Shown: positions 52,359 through 61,844, numbered from the stretch's first letter. The stretch: 62,904 nucleotides of DNA from Chloroflexota bacterium (GCA_028875245.1 JAPPEU010000037.1:1-62904), one strand, 5' to 3'. Numbers and translations are program-made. The notes: generated from the sequence alone by a model not told the origin.

Positions 52359-53915
52359 TCAGCTCAGGACAGCGCTGTGAAAGTGGGTGCGGCCGGAGAA
52401 GGGATGCAGGACCACGCCGGAGACGTGGCTGGCCATCACCATGAACGACGCATAAAAATAAGGCACAATGATAGGCCCTTCTTCAAGAAAGAGCCGCTGA
52501 ATCTCTTTGTAGGCGGCGGCGCGCGCCTCCTCGTCGAGGGCGGAACGCGTGAAATCGATCAATTCGTCAAGCCGCTCATCCTGCCAGTGCGATTCATTCC
52601 AGGTCGCGTTGGAGCGGTAGGCGAGGTCGAGATATATTTGCGGCACGACCCGGTCGCCCCACCAGGTGACGCCCAGGTCGACATCCAGCCATTTCTGGAC
52701 CCAATAATTGTTCTCTTCCTCCAGCTCGATCTCCACGCGGATGCCGGCCTCCTCCCATTGCGCGGCCATCGCCTGGGCGAAATCGGGCATGACACCGCTG
52801 TTGGGCACATGCAGGATCATGTCCAGCCCGGCGGGATAACCGGCCTCGGCCAGCAGAGCGGCGGCGGCGGCTGGATCGCGCGGCGGCGGCTCGGCATCAT
52901 CAAGGAAATAATGCGCGAACGAGGGCCCGATGGGCGAGTCTTTCCCGATTGCGCCAAAGCCAAGCTGCACGCGCTCCCAAACGGCGCGGCGGTCGGTCGC
53001 CAGTTTGAAGGCTTGGCGGACGCGGATGTCATCCCCCGGCGGCCTGTCCGCCCGTATCCGCGTCATGTGATGCGCGTTGGTGGGAATATCGAGCGTGTTG
53101 AAGCGGAAATCCCCGCTGAAGTTGAGGAAGCTGAAATTGTCGAGCCGGAGGATGCCATCAGCCGTCCCACCCTGGACCGCCGCAATCGCCGCCTGCTGAT
53201 CGTCGAAGAATAAAAATTCGAGGCGGTCGATCGTGGGCGCGCCTCGCCAATAATGCTCGTTGGCGCGCATGATCGCCCGGTCGCCGGCGATCAAGTCTTG
53301 CATGATGAAGGGACCGGTGCCGTTGAAGACTTCGCCCGTATTCTCCGCGCCCGCTTTGAGCATGACGATCTTGTACTCGCTGAGGCGATAGAGGAAGTCG
53401 GGGTCGGGCGCGTCAAGCTGGAAGACGACGCTGTGCTCGCCCGCCGCTTCGATGGATTGGACCGCCGCCAGTACATCGGCGATGGTGCCGCCGGCCTCAA
53501 GCTGCCATTGAATCGACCAGACGACATCGCGCGCGCTGAAAGGACTGCCGTCGTGGAAGCGGGCATGCTCGACCAGATGAAGCGTGTATTGCGCGCCGTC
53601 AGCGCTCCGCTCCCAGGACGAGGCCAGGGTTGGAACCAGGTTCGACGACGCGTCGGTTTCGAAGAGGTAGTCGTAGAGCGCGTTCAAGATGGCGATCTCG
53701 CTCATGCCGGAGACGGAGCGCGGGTCCAGTTGGGCCGGCGTCAGCCAGGCGATGCGCAGGGCGCCGTCGCTCGCGCGGGCAGCATTCAACCGTGGCGCGC
53801 CATCGAGCGCAATTGTGCCGACCGCGCCGCTCATGCCGGCGGCGAAGATTTTGAGCATGTCGCGGCGGGAAGGCGCTGTCGACCTCAGCCTGGAATTTCT
53901 CGTAGCCATGCGCAT
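52359..53915 (-). CDS. ABC transporter family 5 substrate-binding protein (peptide/nickel/glycoside type), Tat-exported
   Basis: 518 residues. The N-terminus has a Tat motif, SRRDMLKIFAAG, before the hydrophobic core, so it is exported folded. The family 5 fold follows: NALYDYLFETDASSNLVPTL, AQYTLHLVEHARFHDGSPFSARDVVWS, and a C-terminal GVTWWGDRVVP. Family 5 proteins bind peptides, nickel, or oligosaccharides. The usual Dpp/Opp permease and ATPase genes are not in the window, so its partner is elsewhere. The upstream gap of 220 bases to the aldolase gene shows nothing recognisable. Confidence 0.9.
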   Translation of the reverse strand: MRMATRNSRLRSTAPSRRDMLKIFAAGMSGAVGTIALDGAPRLNAARASDGALRIAWLTPAQLDPRSVSGMSEIAILNALYDYLFETDASSNLVPTLASSWERSADGAQYTLHLVEHARFHDGSPFSARDVVWSIQWQLEAGGTIADVLAAVQSIEAAGEHSVVFQLDAPDPDFLYRLSEYKIVMLKAGAENTGEVFNGTGPFIMQDLIAGDRAIMRANEHYWRGAPTIDRLEFLFFDDQQAAIAAVQGGTADGILRLDNFSFLNFSGDFRFNTLDIPTNAHHMTRIRADRPPGDDIRVRQAFKLATDRRAVWERVQLGFGAIGKDSPIGPSFAHYFLDDAEPPPRDPAAAAALLAEAGYPAGLDMILHVPNSGVMPDFAQAMAAQWEEAGIRVEIELEEENNYWVQKWLDVDLGVTWWGDRVVPQIYLDLAYRSNATWNESHWQDERLDELIDFTRSALDEEARAAAYKEIQRLFLEEGPIIVPYFYASFMVMASHVSGVVLHPFSGRTHFHSAVLS

Positions 53916-54135
53916 TCTCCCAAGCTTGTCCGGGCGATGGTGTCATAATCGAACTGAATCATGCCGGCGCGAGCCATCATGCAATGTAGCTTATCGCAAA
54001 TCAGAGGCAAATGTCAAACAGGCGTATCACATCTCTAGCGGCGTCGGCTTTTGCCGGGCGCTCAAAGTCAGCGGGAGCGTGATTGGGCGCGGGACAGCTG
54101 CAAGATTGGGATGGCTCTGTCTCGAAACGGGCGCG

Positions 54136-55104
54136 TCAATCGTAGGTTTCGTACCAGATCTCGCTGGCTGCCGGCGGGCGGTAGAAGTCCGTCCAGGGGC
54201 GCGCTGCCGATGCGGCGATATCCAACAATTGACGCAGGCGAGGACGCGCCGTCGCCTCCAGGAAGGCGGCCCGTTCAGCCGGAGACATGGCGGCCGCTTC
54301 TTTCCAGATGGCGCGCCCAGCGAGGAAGCCGCTGGCGCCGCGCTCGCAGGCGACCTGCGCCTGTGGCTTGAACTGCTCAAAGTCGACGCCCGCGCTCAAT
54401 AATACCCAGGGAACGGCGGAGGCCGCGCTAAGCGCTTCACAAGCCCGCTGCCATGCCGTCCGATTCTGGTTGAATTTGATATCGAGCGGGAACTCCATTT
54501 TCAGCACGTCAGCGCCACTGCGCGACAAGCGGCGAGCGGTCTCGATAACGACGGCCGCGCGCTCGGCGGCGAAGGCTTCGCTGTCTTTGGGCGCAGCGGG
54601 ATCCAGACTGTATGACATCGGCTCCAGGAATACGGGCAGATCCCACTGATGGCATTCAGCGACGACGCGGCCGACCAGCGCTTCCAGCTCTTCCGCCAGC
54701 GCGCCGCTATCGGGATGGTAATAGACCATGAACTTGACCGCGCTCGCCCCGGCTTTGCGAATCTTCGCCGGCGTCCAGCTCGGGATGAGCTCGGTCACTC
54801 GATAGCTCGAATCGCCACTGTAGCCGCTTTTCTCCAGCGCCAGGAGCAGGCCCGACGTCGCGTTCATTCCCATGGCCGCGCTCAAGCCATAAGCGGGATC
54901 GGTGAGGACGGCGCTGGCGTCTTGGGACAAGGCCTTGATGATATCGCATTTCACCTGAACCAGCGTTTCGTAGCTGGCGCCGGGCGGCATCATCTTGCGG
55001 TAACTGCCGCGCTGGTCAAAAGCGACGATGCCGAAGACATCGGCCTCGGCCAGGCTGCTTGCTTTTAAGCCACGGTAGCGGCCGGGTGTGAGTTGAACGG
55101 GCAT
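54136..55104 (-). CDS. LacD-like class I aldolase (tagatose-1,6-bisphosphate / sulfofructose-phosphate type)
   Basis: 322 residues, the length of LacD and YihT. Family segments: FGIVAFDQRGSYRKMM near the start, TDPAYGL, VKFMVYYHPDSG, FLEPMSYSLDP, and VLKMEFPLDIKFNQ with Lys202 as the likely Schiff-base Lys. LacD splits ketose 1,6-bisphosphates and YihT splits sulfofructose 1-phosphate, both to dihydroxyacetone phosphate plus an aldehyde. AAAGGATACCC precedes the ATG. It lies downstream of the RbsA/RbsC importer and DhaKL genes, fitting a ketose breakdown route. The substrate is unresolved. Confidence 0.86.
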   Translation of the reverse strand: MPVQLTPGRYRGLKASSLAEADVFGIVAFDQRGSYRKMMPPGASYETLVQVKCDIIKALSQDASAVLTDPAYGLSAAMGMNATSGLLLALEKSGYSGDSSYRVTELIPSWTPAKIRKAGASAVKFMVYYHPDSGALAEELEALVGRVVAECHQWDLPVFLEPMSYSLDPAAPKDSEAFAAERAAVVIETARRLSRSGADVLKMEFPLDIKFNQNRTAWQRACEALSAASAVPWVLLSAGVDFEQFKPQAQVACERGASGFLAGRAIWKEAAAMSPAERAAFLEATARPRLRQLLDIAASAARPWTDFYRPPAASEIWYETYD

Positions 55105-55203
55105 GGGTATCCTTTGGCGGCAAATTCACTCGTTGGCCTGCATTCGGGCGTCTCGGCGAGAGGCCCGCAGCGGCGCGCAATCAAACTTCATCGGCGCGCG
55201 GCC

Positions 55204-55974
55204 TCAAATCATCACAGCGTTTTCGCCACTGTCCGCGCTGCCGACGATGTGCCGGACGATCAGCTCTTCGGTGGCGTCGGCGCGCGGAAGATTGGCGACC
55301 ACGCGGCCGCGGCGCATGATCACCATGCGATCCGCCACCGCCATGACATCGTGCATCGTATGGCTGATGAGGATGACGGGGATATTCCCCTCGCGCAATG
55401 AACGAATCAGAGCGAGCACCTTGCGCTGCTCGGGCACGCCCAAAGCGGCGGTCGGCTCATCCATGATCACCAGCTTGGCATTCCAGTACATGGCGCGAGC
55501 GATGGCGACCGCCTGCCGCTGGCCGCCGGAGAGGTTGACCAGCTTCTGCGTCAGCGACGGAATATGAATATCCAGTTCATCCAGCGCGCCGGCCGCCTCC
55601 TGCCGCATGTAGTTGTCATCGGTGACCGGCAGCAGGCCGAACAGCCGCCGCGTGACTTCCTTGCCCAGGAAGACGTTGGCGCCGACATCGAGGTTCTCCG
55701 CCAATGCCAGGTCCTGGTAGATGGTCTCGATGCCGCGGCTGCGAATATCGGCCGGGGCATGATGCGTGATATCGACATCGTTGAAGATGACACGGCCGCT
55801 CTCGGGGCGGTACACGCCGGAGATGCACTTGATCAGCGTCGATTTGCCGGCGCCATTGTCACCGAGCAGGGCGACGACCTCGCCCGGTCTCACCGCGAAA
55901 TCGACATTGTCAACCGCGGTCAAGCCGCCGAAATGTTTGCTCACGCCGGTGGCGGTGAGGATGGCCTCAGACAT
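55204..55974 (-). CDS. Sugar ABC transporter ATPase, single-domain RbsA type
   Basis: 256 residues from the ATG at 55974. Walker A is GDNGAGKSTLIK, the signature is LSGGQRQAVAIARAM, Walker B is LVIMDEPTAALG, and the switch His is in ILISHTMHD. Many RbsA proteins carry two such domains (~500 residues); this one has a single domain, so it works as a dimer. Its ATG lies inside a 25-bp sequence duplicated from the 3' end of the permease gene, showing that the two genes once overlapped as ATGTCTGA. Confidence 0.92.
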   Translation of the reverse strand: MSEAILTATGVSKHFGGLTAVDNVDFAVRPGEVVALLGDNGAGKSTLIKCISGVYRPESGRVIFNDVDITHHAPADIRSRGIETIYQDLALAENLDVGANVFLGKEVTRRLFGLLPVTDDNYMRQEAAGALDELDIHIPSLTQKLVNLSGGQRQAVAIARAMYWNAKLVIMDEPTAALGVPEQRKVLALIRSLREGNIPVILISHTMHDVMAVADRMVIMRRGRVVANLPRADATEELIVRHIVGSADSGENAVMI

Positions 55975-56209
55975 TGCTCTGCAGCCTTTCCAGCGGCCCT
56001 GCCAACCCCCCTCTAAATCTCCCCCCATTGAAATAGGGGGAGACTTGCCGTAATGACGGCGACTCCGCTAGTACATGAGAAACCTGGGCCGCGTATAGGT
56101 ATCGGCGCAAGGAACCGTTCGCTTTAGCTGCGCTCCCCCTCTTCATTGCAATGGGGAGGGGGCTGGGGGGAGGGGTAGACCTAAACATTGCTCTGCAGCC
56201 TTTCCAGCG
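55971..56209. repeat. 189-bp palindromic insert flanked by a perfect 25-bp direct repeat
   Basis: The same 25-base sequence (starting ACATTGCTCTGCAG) is at 55971-55995 and 56185-56209. The insert 55996-56184 begins CCAACCCCCCTCTAAATCTC (after GCCCTG) and ends with GGGGGGAGGGGTAG, inverted ends of the CCCC-TCCCC family. It sits between the permease and ATPase genes. Confidence 0.85.
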
Positions 56210-57302
56210 CCGTTTGCAGCTGATTGACCAGCACGGCGATTATGATGACGACGCCGACCACGATGAACTGCCAGATGGAGTCGATGTTCAAAATCACGAG
56301 ACCGGTCTGCAAGACGGCGATGATCAGCGAGCCGACGACCGCGCCCATGATATCGCCTTCGCCGCCGAAGAGGTTCGTCCCGCCGATGACGACCGCGGCC
56401 ACCGAAGACAGGAGGGCGGCTTCGCCCGCTTGCGGCGCGCCGGCTGTAAAGCGGAAGAGATGCAAAACGCCGGCGATCCCCGCCGTGAAGCCGCATATCA
56501 CGTAGATGATGATCAAGTGGCGGTCGACATTGATGCCGGAGCGCCGCGCCGCTTCCTCGCTGCCGCCGATGACATAGGTATGGCGGCCAAATTTGCTGCG
56601 CGCCAGGATGAAGGCGAATACGACCACCACCAGCGCCGTGATCAGCACCGGATAAGGCAGCAGCTGCGATACAAAGCGGAGTTGCTGTGGCGGCAGATCG
56701 GGCGGCAGCGAGAACCACTCAAAGCCGCGATCGGGGATATAGAAGAGCAGGCTGCCATTGCCGATGGTGCGCAGCGCCTCGCGCAATTCGGCCGAAAGCC
56801 CGCGCACCACCTGCTGACCATCGGTGAGCAAGAAGGCGACGCCGCGCACAATGCCGAACATGCCGAGCGTGGCGATGAATGGGGGCACCTTGATCCTGGC
56901 CACCAGCACGCCGTTGACCAGGCCCGGGATCAGGGCGACCGCCAGGCCACCCAAGACCCCCGCCAGCATGGCGAATTCGACATCCGCGCCGCTATCCGCC
57001 AGATCGCGCATGACGCGGGCGGTCGTGACTGAAGACAGCCCGACCGTCCAGCCGATGGACAAATCGATGCCGGCGGTGATGACGACATAGGTCTGCCCGA
57101 TCGACATCAGCATGATCAAGGTGCTGGTGGTCAGGATGGACGAGAAATTGCGAACGGAGAAGAAACCGGTGCCGGTCAGAGAAAAGAATACCACCAGGCC
57201 CAGCAAGAAAAGATAAGACCAACTCTTGGTCAAGAATTCCACAAAACGCGCATCGACCAGGGTCTGACGTTTTGTCTTGTCGGCTGCCATGCCTTCTGCC
57301 AT
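56181..57302 (-). CDS. Sugar ABC transporter permease, RbsC type
   Basis: 373 residues with about ten spans. RbsC-family segments: GRHTYVIGGSEEAARRSGINVDR (coupling loop), VVIGGTNLFGGEGDIMGAVVGSL, and AGIDLSIGWTVGLSSV in the first half. It forms the channel for ribose/xylose/galactose-type sugars with the single-domain ATPase. The C-terminus ERLQSNV comes from the direct-repeat copy at 56,185. No periplasmic binding protein of the RbsB family is in this window, which is unusual for the type. Confidence 0.92.
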   Translation of the reverse strand: MAEGMAADKTKRQTLVDARFVEFLTKSWSYLFLLGLVVFFSLTGTGFFSVRNFSSILTTSTLIMLMSIGQTYVVITAGIDLSIGWTVGLSSVTTARVMRDLADSGADVEFAMLAGVLGGLAVALIPGLVNGVLVARIKVPPFIATLGMFGIVRGVAFLLTDGQQVVRGLSAELREALRTIGNGSLLFYIPDRGFEWFSLPPDLPPQQLRFVSQLLPYPVLITALVVVVFAFILARSKFGRHTYVIGGSEEAARRSGINVDRHLIIIYVICGFTAGIAGVLHLFRFTAGAPQAGEAALLSSVAAVVIGGTNLFGGEGDIMGAVVGSLIIAVLQTGLVILNIDSIWQFIVVGVVIIIAVLVNQLQTALERLQSNV

Positions 57303-57414
57303 GCCGGCATCCTTCCCTGCTGCGTTTATGCGGGCGCGCCCCGCGAAGAAGCCACAATTCGCCTATTATACATAATTGCGCGCGATTTGCAGGTTATTGC
57401 CTCGGCCGCCAACT

Positions 57415-57500
57415 CAAATGGCCGGGGCGTTTCGCTGAAATGCCCGCTTGTATTTTGAATCTTGCTCGACGGGCATCTCGGCGAGACGCCCCTACAACTT
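57415..57500. repeat. Palindromic repeat unit upstream of the importer genes
   Basis: GGGGCGTTTCGCTGAAATGCC and GGGCATCTCGGCGAGACGCCC followed by CTACA at about 57,424-57,495 are related inverted units of the window-wide family. The second overlaps the end of the dhaL gene. Confidence 0.7.
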
Positions 57501-58142
57501 GTGCGAGGATAGGTTTCGCGCCTCTTTCCACCAATCGTCAATCGCTTCAAAGATGAGGGCGACGGTTGTCGCGCCCGGGTCACAGTGTCCGCTGGCGCGC
57601 TCGCCGAGATATTTCGCCCGGCCTTGCCGCGCAACCAGCGCTTTTGTTGACACGGCGCCTCGGCGCGCGGCTGCCGCGGCGCGGCCCCAGCCAGCCGCAA
57701 AATCCTCCGCGCTTGCAAAGGCGATGACCGCCGGCTCCAGCGCATCGACCATTGTCTTGTCGCCGACTTCAGCCTGGCCGCGGTCCTTCACGCCCAGCAA
57801 TCCAGCTTGCAAAGCCGCTTCCAAATCGCTCTTGTTCAGGCGGTCTTTTCCGCGCAGGGGCGCGACGCCTTTGAAGAACAGCGTGCCAAAGAGGGCGCCG
57901 GACGCGCCGCCCATGCGGTTCATCATGGCTTTGGCCGCCGTCAACCACAGGTCGCTCGGGCTGGGCTGATCGAGCGCGGCGATTTCCTCCAGGGCCGCGG
58001 CGAAGGCGGCGCTGACGTTGGTCCCGTGGTCGCCATCTCCCAGGGCCGCGTCCAGCCGGTTCAAGAGCGCGCGCTTGCTTGAGACGCGGCGCGCAATCGC
58101 CTCCATCATCGCTGCGAGCTGCGTCGCTTCGACCGTCATCAT
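57492..58142 (-). CDS. dhaL: Dihydroxyacetone kinase subunit DhaL
   Basis: 216 residues from the ATG at 58142, which forms an ATGA overlap with the dhaK stop. The nucleotide-binding site is ALGDGDHGTNV near residue 30 (Asp residues coordinate Mg-ATP/ADP), and YLGERASGHCDPGATT is the conserved C-terminal loop. DhaL transfers phosphate to the ketone bound covalently by DhaK. No PTS protein DhaM is encoded nearby, so an ATP-dependent form acting on dihydroxyacetone or a tetrulose such as erythrulose is likely. Confidence 0.92.
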   Translation of the reverse strand: MMTVEATQLAAMMEAIARRVSSKRALLNRLDAALGDGDHGTNVSAAFAAALEEIAALDQPSPSDLWLTAAKAMMNRMGGASGALFGTLFFKGVAPLRGKDRLNKSDLEAALQAGLLGVKDRGQAEVGDKTMVDALEPAVIAFASAEDFAAGWGRAAAAARRGAVSTKALVARQGRAKYLGERASGHCDPGATTVALIFEAIDDWWKEARNLSSHKL

Positions 58143-59149
58143 AGCTGTTTCATGTAGGCGCCGTTTGCAGGCGCGTCCCATAGCGCCTTCAGTTGACCGT
58201 CGACGCGGCAGAGCGAAAGGGCGAAACCGGCCGTCTCCAGCGTGGTGGCGTAGGGACCGATCCATGATTTGTAAACGCGAATGCCAGCTTCTCGAAGTTT
58301 GAAGGCGACCCGCCGGTAAAGGATGAAAAGCTCCATCAAGGTCAAGCTGCCGCTGTTATTGAGCAGGACGAGCGTCTCATCGCCGGCGCGGAAGGGCAGG
58401 TCGTCGAGGATCGGGGGCAGCATCAGATCGATGGTCGCGTCGGCAGAAAGCGCCTTTTGCCGCCCGCGTCCGATCTCGCCGTGCAGCCCCATACCGATCT
58501 CCATGTCGCCCGCGGCCATCTCGAACATGATCTCGCCCGAAACCGGGCTGGCGCAGGAGCTCAGGGACATGGCCAGGCTGCGCGTATTGTCGCGGACTTT
58601 CTCCGCCAGCGCTTTGGCGGCGGCCAGGTCGGCATCGCCTTCGCAGAACGCGCCCAGCATCTTCCAGACGAAGAACAAGCCAGCCGTGCCGCGGCGCTCG
58701 TTTTCACGTCCCTTCGGCGCGCTGGAGATATCATCGTAGAGGATGACCATATCGACGTTGTTGATGCCTTCCAATTCACAGAATTCGAGCGCGAGCTCGG
58801 CATTGAGTCGGTCGCCTTCGTGATGCGAGACGCAGAGCAGCGCGCCCGCTCCGCGATCGGCGGCGCGGATGCCGGCCAGTATGCGCTCGGGTCCCGGCGC
58901 GGTGAAGATTTCACCGACGATGTTTACATCAAGCAGCCCGCGCCCGACCCAACCGAGCATGGCCGGTTCGTGACCGCTGCCGCCACCCATGACCAAGCCG
59001 ACTTTGCCGGCCGCTTTGGGCTGGGCGCGCAGGATGAGACGGTCGCCCTCCAGGCGGACGATATCGTTATGGGCGGCGCAGAAGCCCGCCAGCATTTCAT
59101 CGACGATATTGTCTGGCTCGTTAATCAGTTTGTGTGGACGTGCGGTCAT
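58139..59149 (-). CDS. dhaK: Dihydroxyacetone kinase subunit DhaK
   Basis: 336 residues. GGGSGHEP (55-62) and VCVSHHEGDR-like LLCVSHHEGDRLN contribute to substrate binding, and GLHGE with His223 is the residue that forms the covalent hemiaminal with the carbonyl of dihydroxyacetone. The C-terminal part (LVLLNNSGSLTLMELF) is typical. It binds the ketone substrate and works with DhaL. Their place beside the RbsC/RbsA importer and LacD-like aldolase points to metabolism of a ketose fragment. Confidence 0.93.
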   Translation of the reverse strand: MTARPHKLINEPDNIVDEMLAGFCAAHNDIVRLEGDRLILRAQPKAAGKVGLVMGGGSGHEPAMLGWVGRGLLDVNIVGEIFTAPGPERILAGIRAADRGAGALLCVSHHEGDRLNAELALEFCELEGINNVDMVILYDDISSAPKGRENERRGTAGLFFVWKMLGAFCEGDADLAAAKALAEKVRDNTRSLAMSLSSCASPVSGEIMFEMAAGDMEIGMGLHGEIGRGRQKALSADATIDLMLPPILDDLPFRAGDETLVLLNNSGSLTLMELFILYRRVAFKLREAGIRVYKSWIGPYATTLETAGFALSLCRVDGQLKALWDAPANGAYMKQL

Positions 59150-59169
59150 TGTTGGTCCTGTTCATTTAT

Positions 59170-59290
59170 CGACGGGCGAGCCACCGTCTCGCCCCTACGG
59201 TTTGCGCTTCGGCGGGCGACCCTGGTTTCGCCCCTACATGGTTAGGATTCGGCAGGCGAGCCACCGTCTCGCCCCTACGGTTTGCGCTTC
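59170..59290. repeat. Tandem palindromic repeats with a 36-bp exact direct repeat
   Basis: A 36-bp sequence (starting GGCGAGCCACCGTCTCGCCC) is present at 59175-59210 and again at 59255-59290, with a third, shorter unit between them. The second copy runs into the stop codon of the CaiB gene. It belongs to the GTAGGGGCGA family. Confidence 0.82.
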
Positions 59291-60491
59291 ATGCCAGGAT
59301 GCCGTCCTTCCGCAGCCGCGCGATCGCGTCCGCGCTGTAGCCGATCTCGGCCGCCACCTCATCGCTATGCTCACCGAGGCGTGGCGGATGCCGGTGATAA
59401 ACCAGCGGCGACTCGGCCATGTGGATCGGCGTCGCCAGCGATTTGACCAGGCCCAGCGCCGGGTGCTCCAGCTCGACGATGAAACCGCGCTCGATCACGT
59501 GCGGGTCGCCCAGCGCTTCGGCCACGGTGTTGATGCGCCCGCAGGGAACGCCGGCGGCGCGCAGCTCGGTCAGCCAAAGGTGGCAGGCTTTGCCGCGGAT
59601 GATCTCCCGCACGATGGGCAGGAGCGCGTCATAATTGGCGATGCGCTCGGCATTCGTCCGGAAGCGCGGGTCAGCCGCCAGGTCGGGTCGCTGGACCTGC
59701 CGGCAGAAAGCGCCCCATACATTGTCCGAGGCGACGCCGAGCATGAACCAGTCGCCATCCGCCGCTTGCACCGCTTCGTAAGGCACGACCTGCGGGTGTC
59801 GATTGCCCCGCCGCGGCGGATCGCTGCCCTCGGCGAAGTATTCCGCGGCCAGATTCGCCAGCCAGGTCATCTGCCCCTCCTGCAGGGACATGTCGATGAA
59901 CTGCCCGACGCCGCTTCGGTCGCGATTTCGCAGGGCGGCCAGAATCCCGATCACGGCGAACAAGCCGCAGGTCATATCGGCGATGGGTGTGGGGAAGCGC
60001 ATCGGCGCGCCATCGACCTCGCCCGTCAGCGCCACTGTGCCAGACTCCGCCTGCGAGACCAAATCATAACCCGGCTGCCCCGCCCGCGGGCCGCGCCGCC
60101 CGTAGCCGCTGATCGAGGCGTAAACGAGACCCGGATTGAGGGCGCGGAGCGTCTCATAGTCGATGCCATAGCGCTGCAGCGCTTCGGTCGTTCGCAGATT
60201 TGTGAGGAAGACATCCGCATCGGTCACTAACTTGTGCATGAACTCGCGCCCGCGGTCGGCGCGAATATCGAGGGCGATGCCGCGCTTGTTGCGGTTGACC
60301 GCCAGGTAATAGCAGCTCTGGTCGCCGATGTATGGCGGCGCCCACTGCCGCGAATTGTCGCCGACGCCGGGGCGCTCGATCTTGATGACATCCGCGCCGA
60401 GGTCGCCCAGCATCATCGTCGTGTAGGGGCCAGCCAGCGCTTGCGTCTGGTCCACCACTTTGACGCCGCTCAGGGGGGCTAATGTGCTCAT
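59289..60491 (-). CDS. CaiB/BaiF family CoA-transferase
   Basis: 400 residues from the ATG at 60491. Family III CoA-transferase landmarks: LSGVKVVDQTQALAGPYTTM, LGDLGADVIKIERPG, YYLAVNRNKRGIALDI, and PGYDLVSQAESG with the catalytic Asp (of the GYD). Such enzymes move CoA between carnitine, oxalate, formate, (R)-2-hydroxyacids and similar acids. Here it lies downstream of two MFS transporters. The substrate is unknown; an organic acid imported by those carriers is an inference. The stop codon abuts a palindromic repeat. Confidence 0.92.
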   Translation of the reverse strand: MSTLAPLSGVKVVDQTQALAGPYTTMMLGDLGADVIKIERPGVGDNSRQWAPPYIGDQSCYYLAVNRNKRGIALDIRADRGREFMHKLVTDADVFLTNLRTTEALQRYGIDYETLRALNPGLVYASISGYGRRGPRAGQPGYDLVSQAESGTVALTGEVDGAPMRFPTPIADMTCGLFAVIGILAALRNRDRSGVGQFIDMSLQEGQMTWLANLAAEYFAEGSDPPRRGNRHPQVVPYEAVQAADGDWFMLGVASDNVWGAFCRQVQRPDLAADPRFRTNAERIANYDALLPIVREIIRGKACHLWLTELRAAGVPCGRINTVAEALGDPHVIERGFIVELEHPALGLVKSLATPIHMAESPLVYHRHPPRLGEHSDEVAAEIGYSADAIARLRKDGILA

Positions 60492-60504
60492 CGAGGTGTT
60501 GCCG

Positions 60505-60545
60505 CTCTTGGATTTCGGGCGACCCAATGGCTCGCCCCTACACTT
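60505..60545. repeat. Palindromic repeat unit between CaiB and MFS genes
   Basis: GGGCGACCCAATGGCTCGCCC followed by CTACA, a unit of the window-wide family lying between the CaiB start and the MFS stop. Confidence 0.65.
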
Positions 60546-60593
60546 TCGAAATTGTAGCCAGCCATTATAACATTCTTCGGGCTGGTGGCGGAC

Positions 60594-61781
60594 TCATTCT
60601 TGTGTGCCGTCCCGTCCGTCTTCTTCGTGCCGGCGGCGCCAGATCAAAATCGAGGCCAGCAGCAGGAGTGCGCCCCAGAACGCGAAGACGACGCTCCAGC
60701 CGCTGATCTCCACCAGGCCGCCGATGCTGAAACCGGCCATGCCGCCAAAAAAAGTGGACATCATATTGACGCTGCCGGTTGTTGACGAGGCGCGCCCCGC
60801 CGGCGCCAGCAGCAGCGGCATCGAGCTCACCGTCAAGCCGAAAGCGCCATTCAGCATCATCAGGGCAAAAGCGACCACGAAGATGGCGAGGGTTCCGGAT
60901 GTGACCGTCATCAGCAGAAAGGCGCAGCCGGCGGCCGCGAACATCAGCACGGCGGTAACGAAGACTTGATTGCCGCGCACCACCCAAAAGCGCGCCAGCA
61001 AAAGCCCCAGTATCGCCAGCGCCTGCGTCAATGCGGCGACCGCGCCCACCATGCCCGGCGCGATCAATTCTGTGTCGAGAATATAGGTCGGCAGCCAGAT
61101 GAGCGCGCCATTGAATACGTAGCCGCCCATGGCCGCGGCCAGCATAATCGAGGCGATGCCGCGCGCTTCCGCGATCATGGCCGATAGGCGAATCCCGCTG
61201 GAAACCGTCTTTGGCGCGTCGATGCCCGCCAGCCGCCAGAAGGCGAAAACCAGAAGCAGCATCAGCCCGGGCAGCCAGAATGCAACGCGCCAGTTCTCGC
61301 CAATCGCGACCGCCCCGATCAGCGTCCAGGTGATGGCCGTCCCGATGACATAGCTGAAGGGCATGACCGTTGACACGGCTTTGATATGCCCCCGGTCGAG
61401 GCGCTCGGCCAGGATGCGGAACATGGGCGACCAGCCGCCGGACTGCGCGACGCCGTTCAGCCCCCAGAGCAGCAGCATGACGATGAGCGACGATTGAAAG
61501 GCGAAGATCAGGTTGATGATGGCGGTCGCCAGCACGCCCAGGCTGACCAAACGAAAGGGGCTGACATGGCTGCCGATCTCGCCGCTGATGAAATGAAAGA
61601 TGCCGTAAACCCAGAAGAAAACCGTGCCCAATGCGCCGGCTTCAGCGCGGCTGACGCCCAGGTCCAGCGCGATGCTCGGCAGGACGACGCTGATGTTCAC
61701 CCGCCCGAGATAGTAGAGCGCGTAAGTGATCAACAGGGTGCCGATCATCATGTGCTGCTGCTTTGTGAGGGCTGATCTCAA
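60594..61781 (-). CDS. MFS transporter (OPA/GlpT-like branch)
   Basis: 395 residues, 12 predicted spans. ALYYLGRVNISVVLPSIALDLGVSRAEAGALGT at the start (in pieces: YYLGRVNISVV, LGVSRAEAG) and GGWSPMFRILAERLDR after span 4 resemble the organophosphate-antiporter branch (GlpT/UhpT style). Loops carry Arg-rich motifs but no clear phosphate-binding pair. It is a close paralogue of the next gene, so the two are a tandem duplication that has diverged. Substrate unknown; a sugar phosphate or organic acid is plausible. Confidence 0.85.
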   Translation of the reverse strand: MRSALTKQQHMMIGTLLITYALYYLGRVNISVVLPSIALDLGVSRAEAGALGTVFFWVYGIFHFISGEIGSHVSPFRLVSLGVLATAIINLIFAFQSSLIVMLLLWGLNGVAQSGGWSPMFRILAERLDRGHIKAVSTVMPFSYVIGTAITWTLIGAVAIGENWRVAFWLPGLMLLLVFAFWRLAGIDAPKTVSSGIRLSAMIAEARGIASIMLAAAMGGYVFNGALIWLPTYILDTELIAPGMVGAVAALTQALAILGLLLARFWVVRGNQVFVTAVLMFAAAGCAFLLMTVTSGTLAIFVVAFALMMLNGAFGLTVSSMPLLLAPAGRASSTTGSVNMMSTFFGGMAGFSIGGLVEISGWSVVFAFWGALLLLASILIWRRRHEEDGRDGTQE

Positions 61782-61844
61782 GGGCGCCTCGCGATTTGGC
61801 TATTGTGCAAGATTCGCATGCCCATTTTATACATTTTCGAGCGA

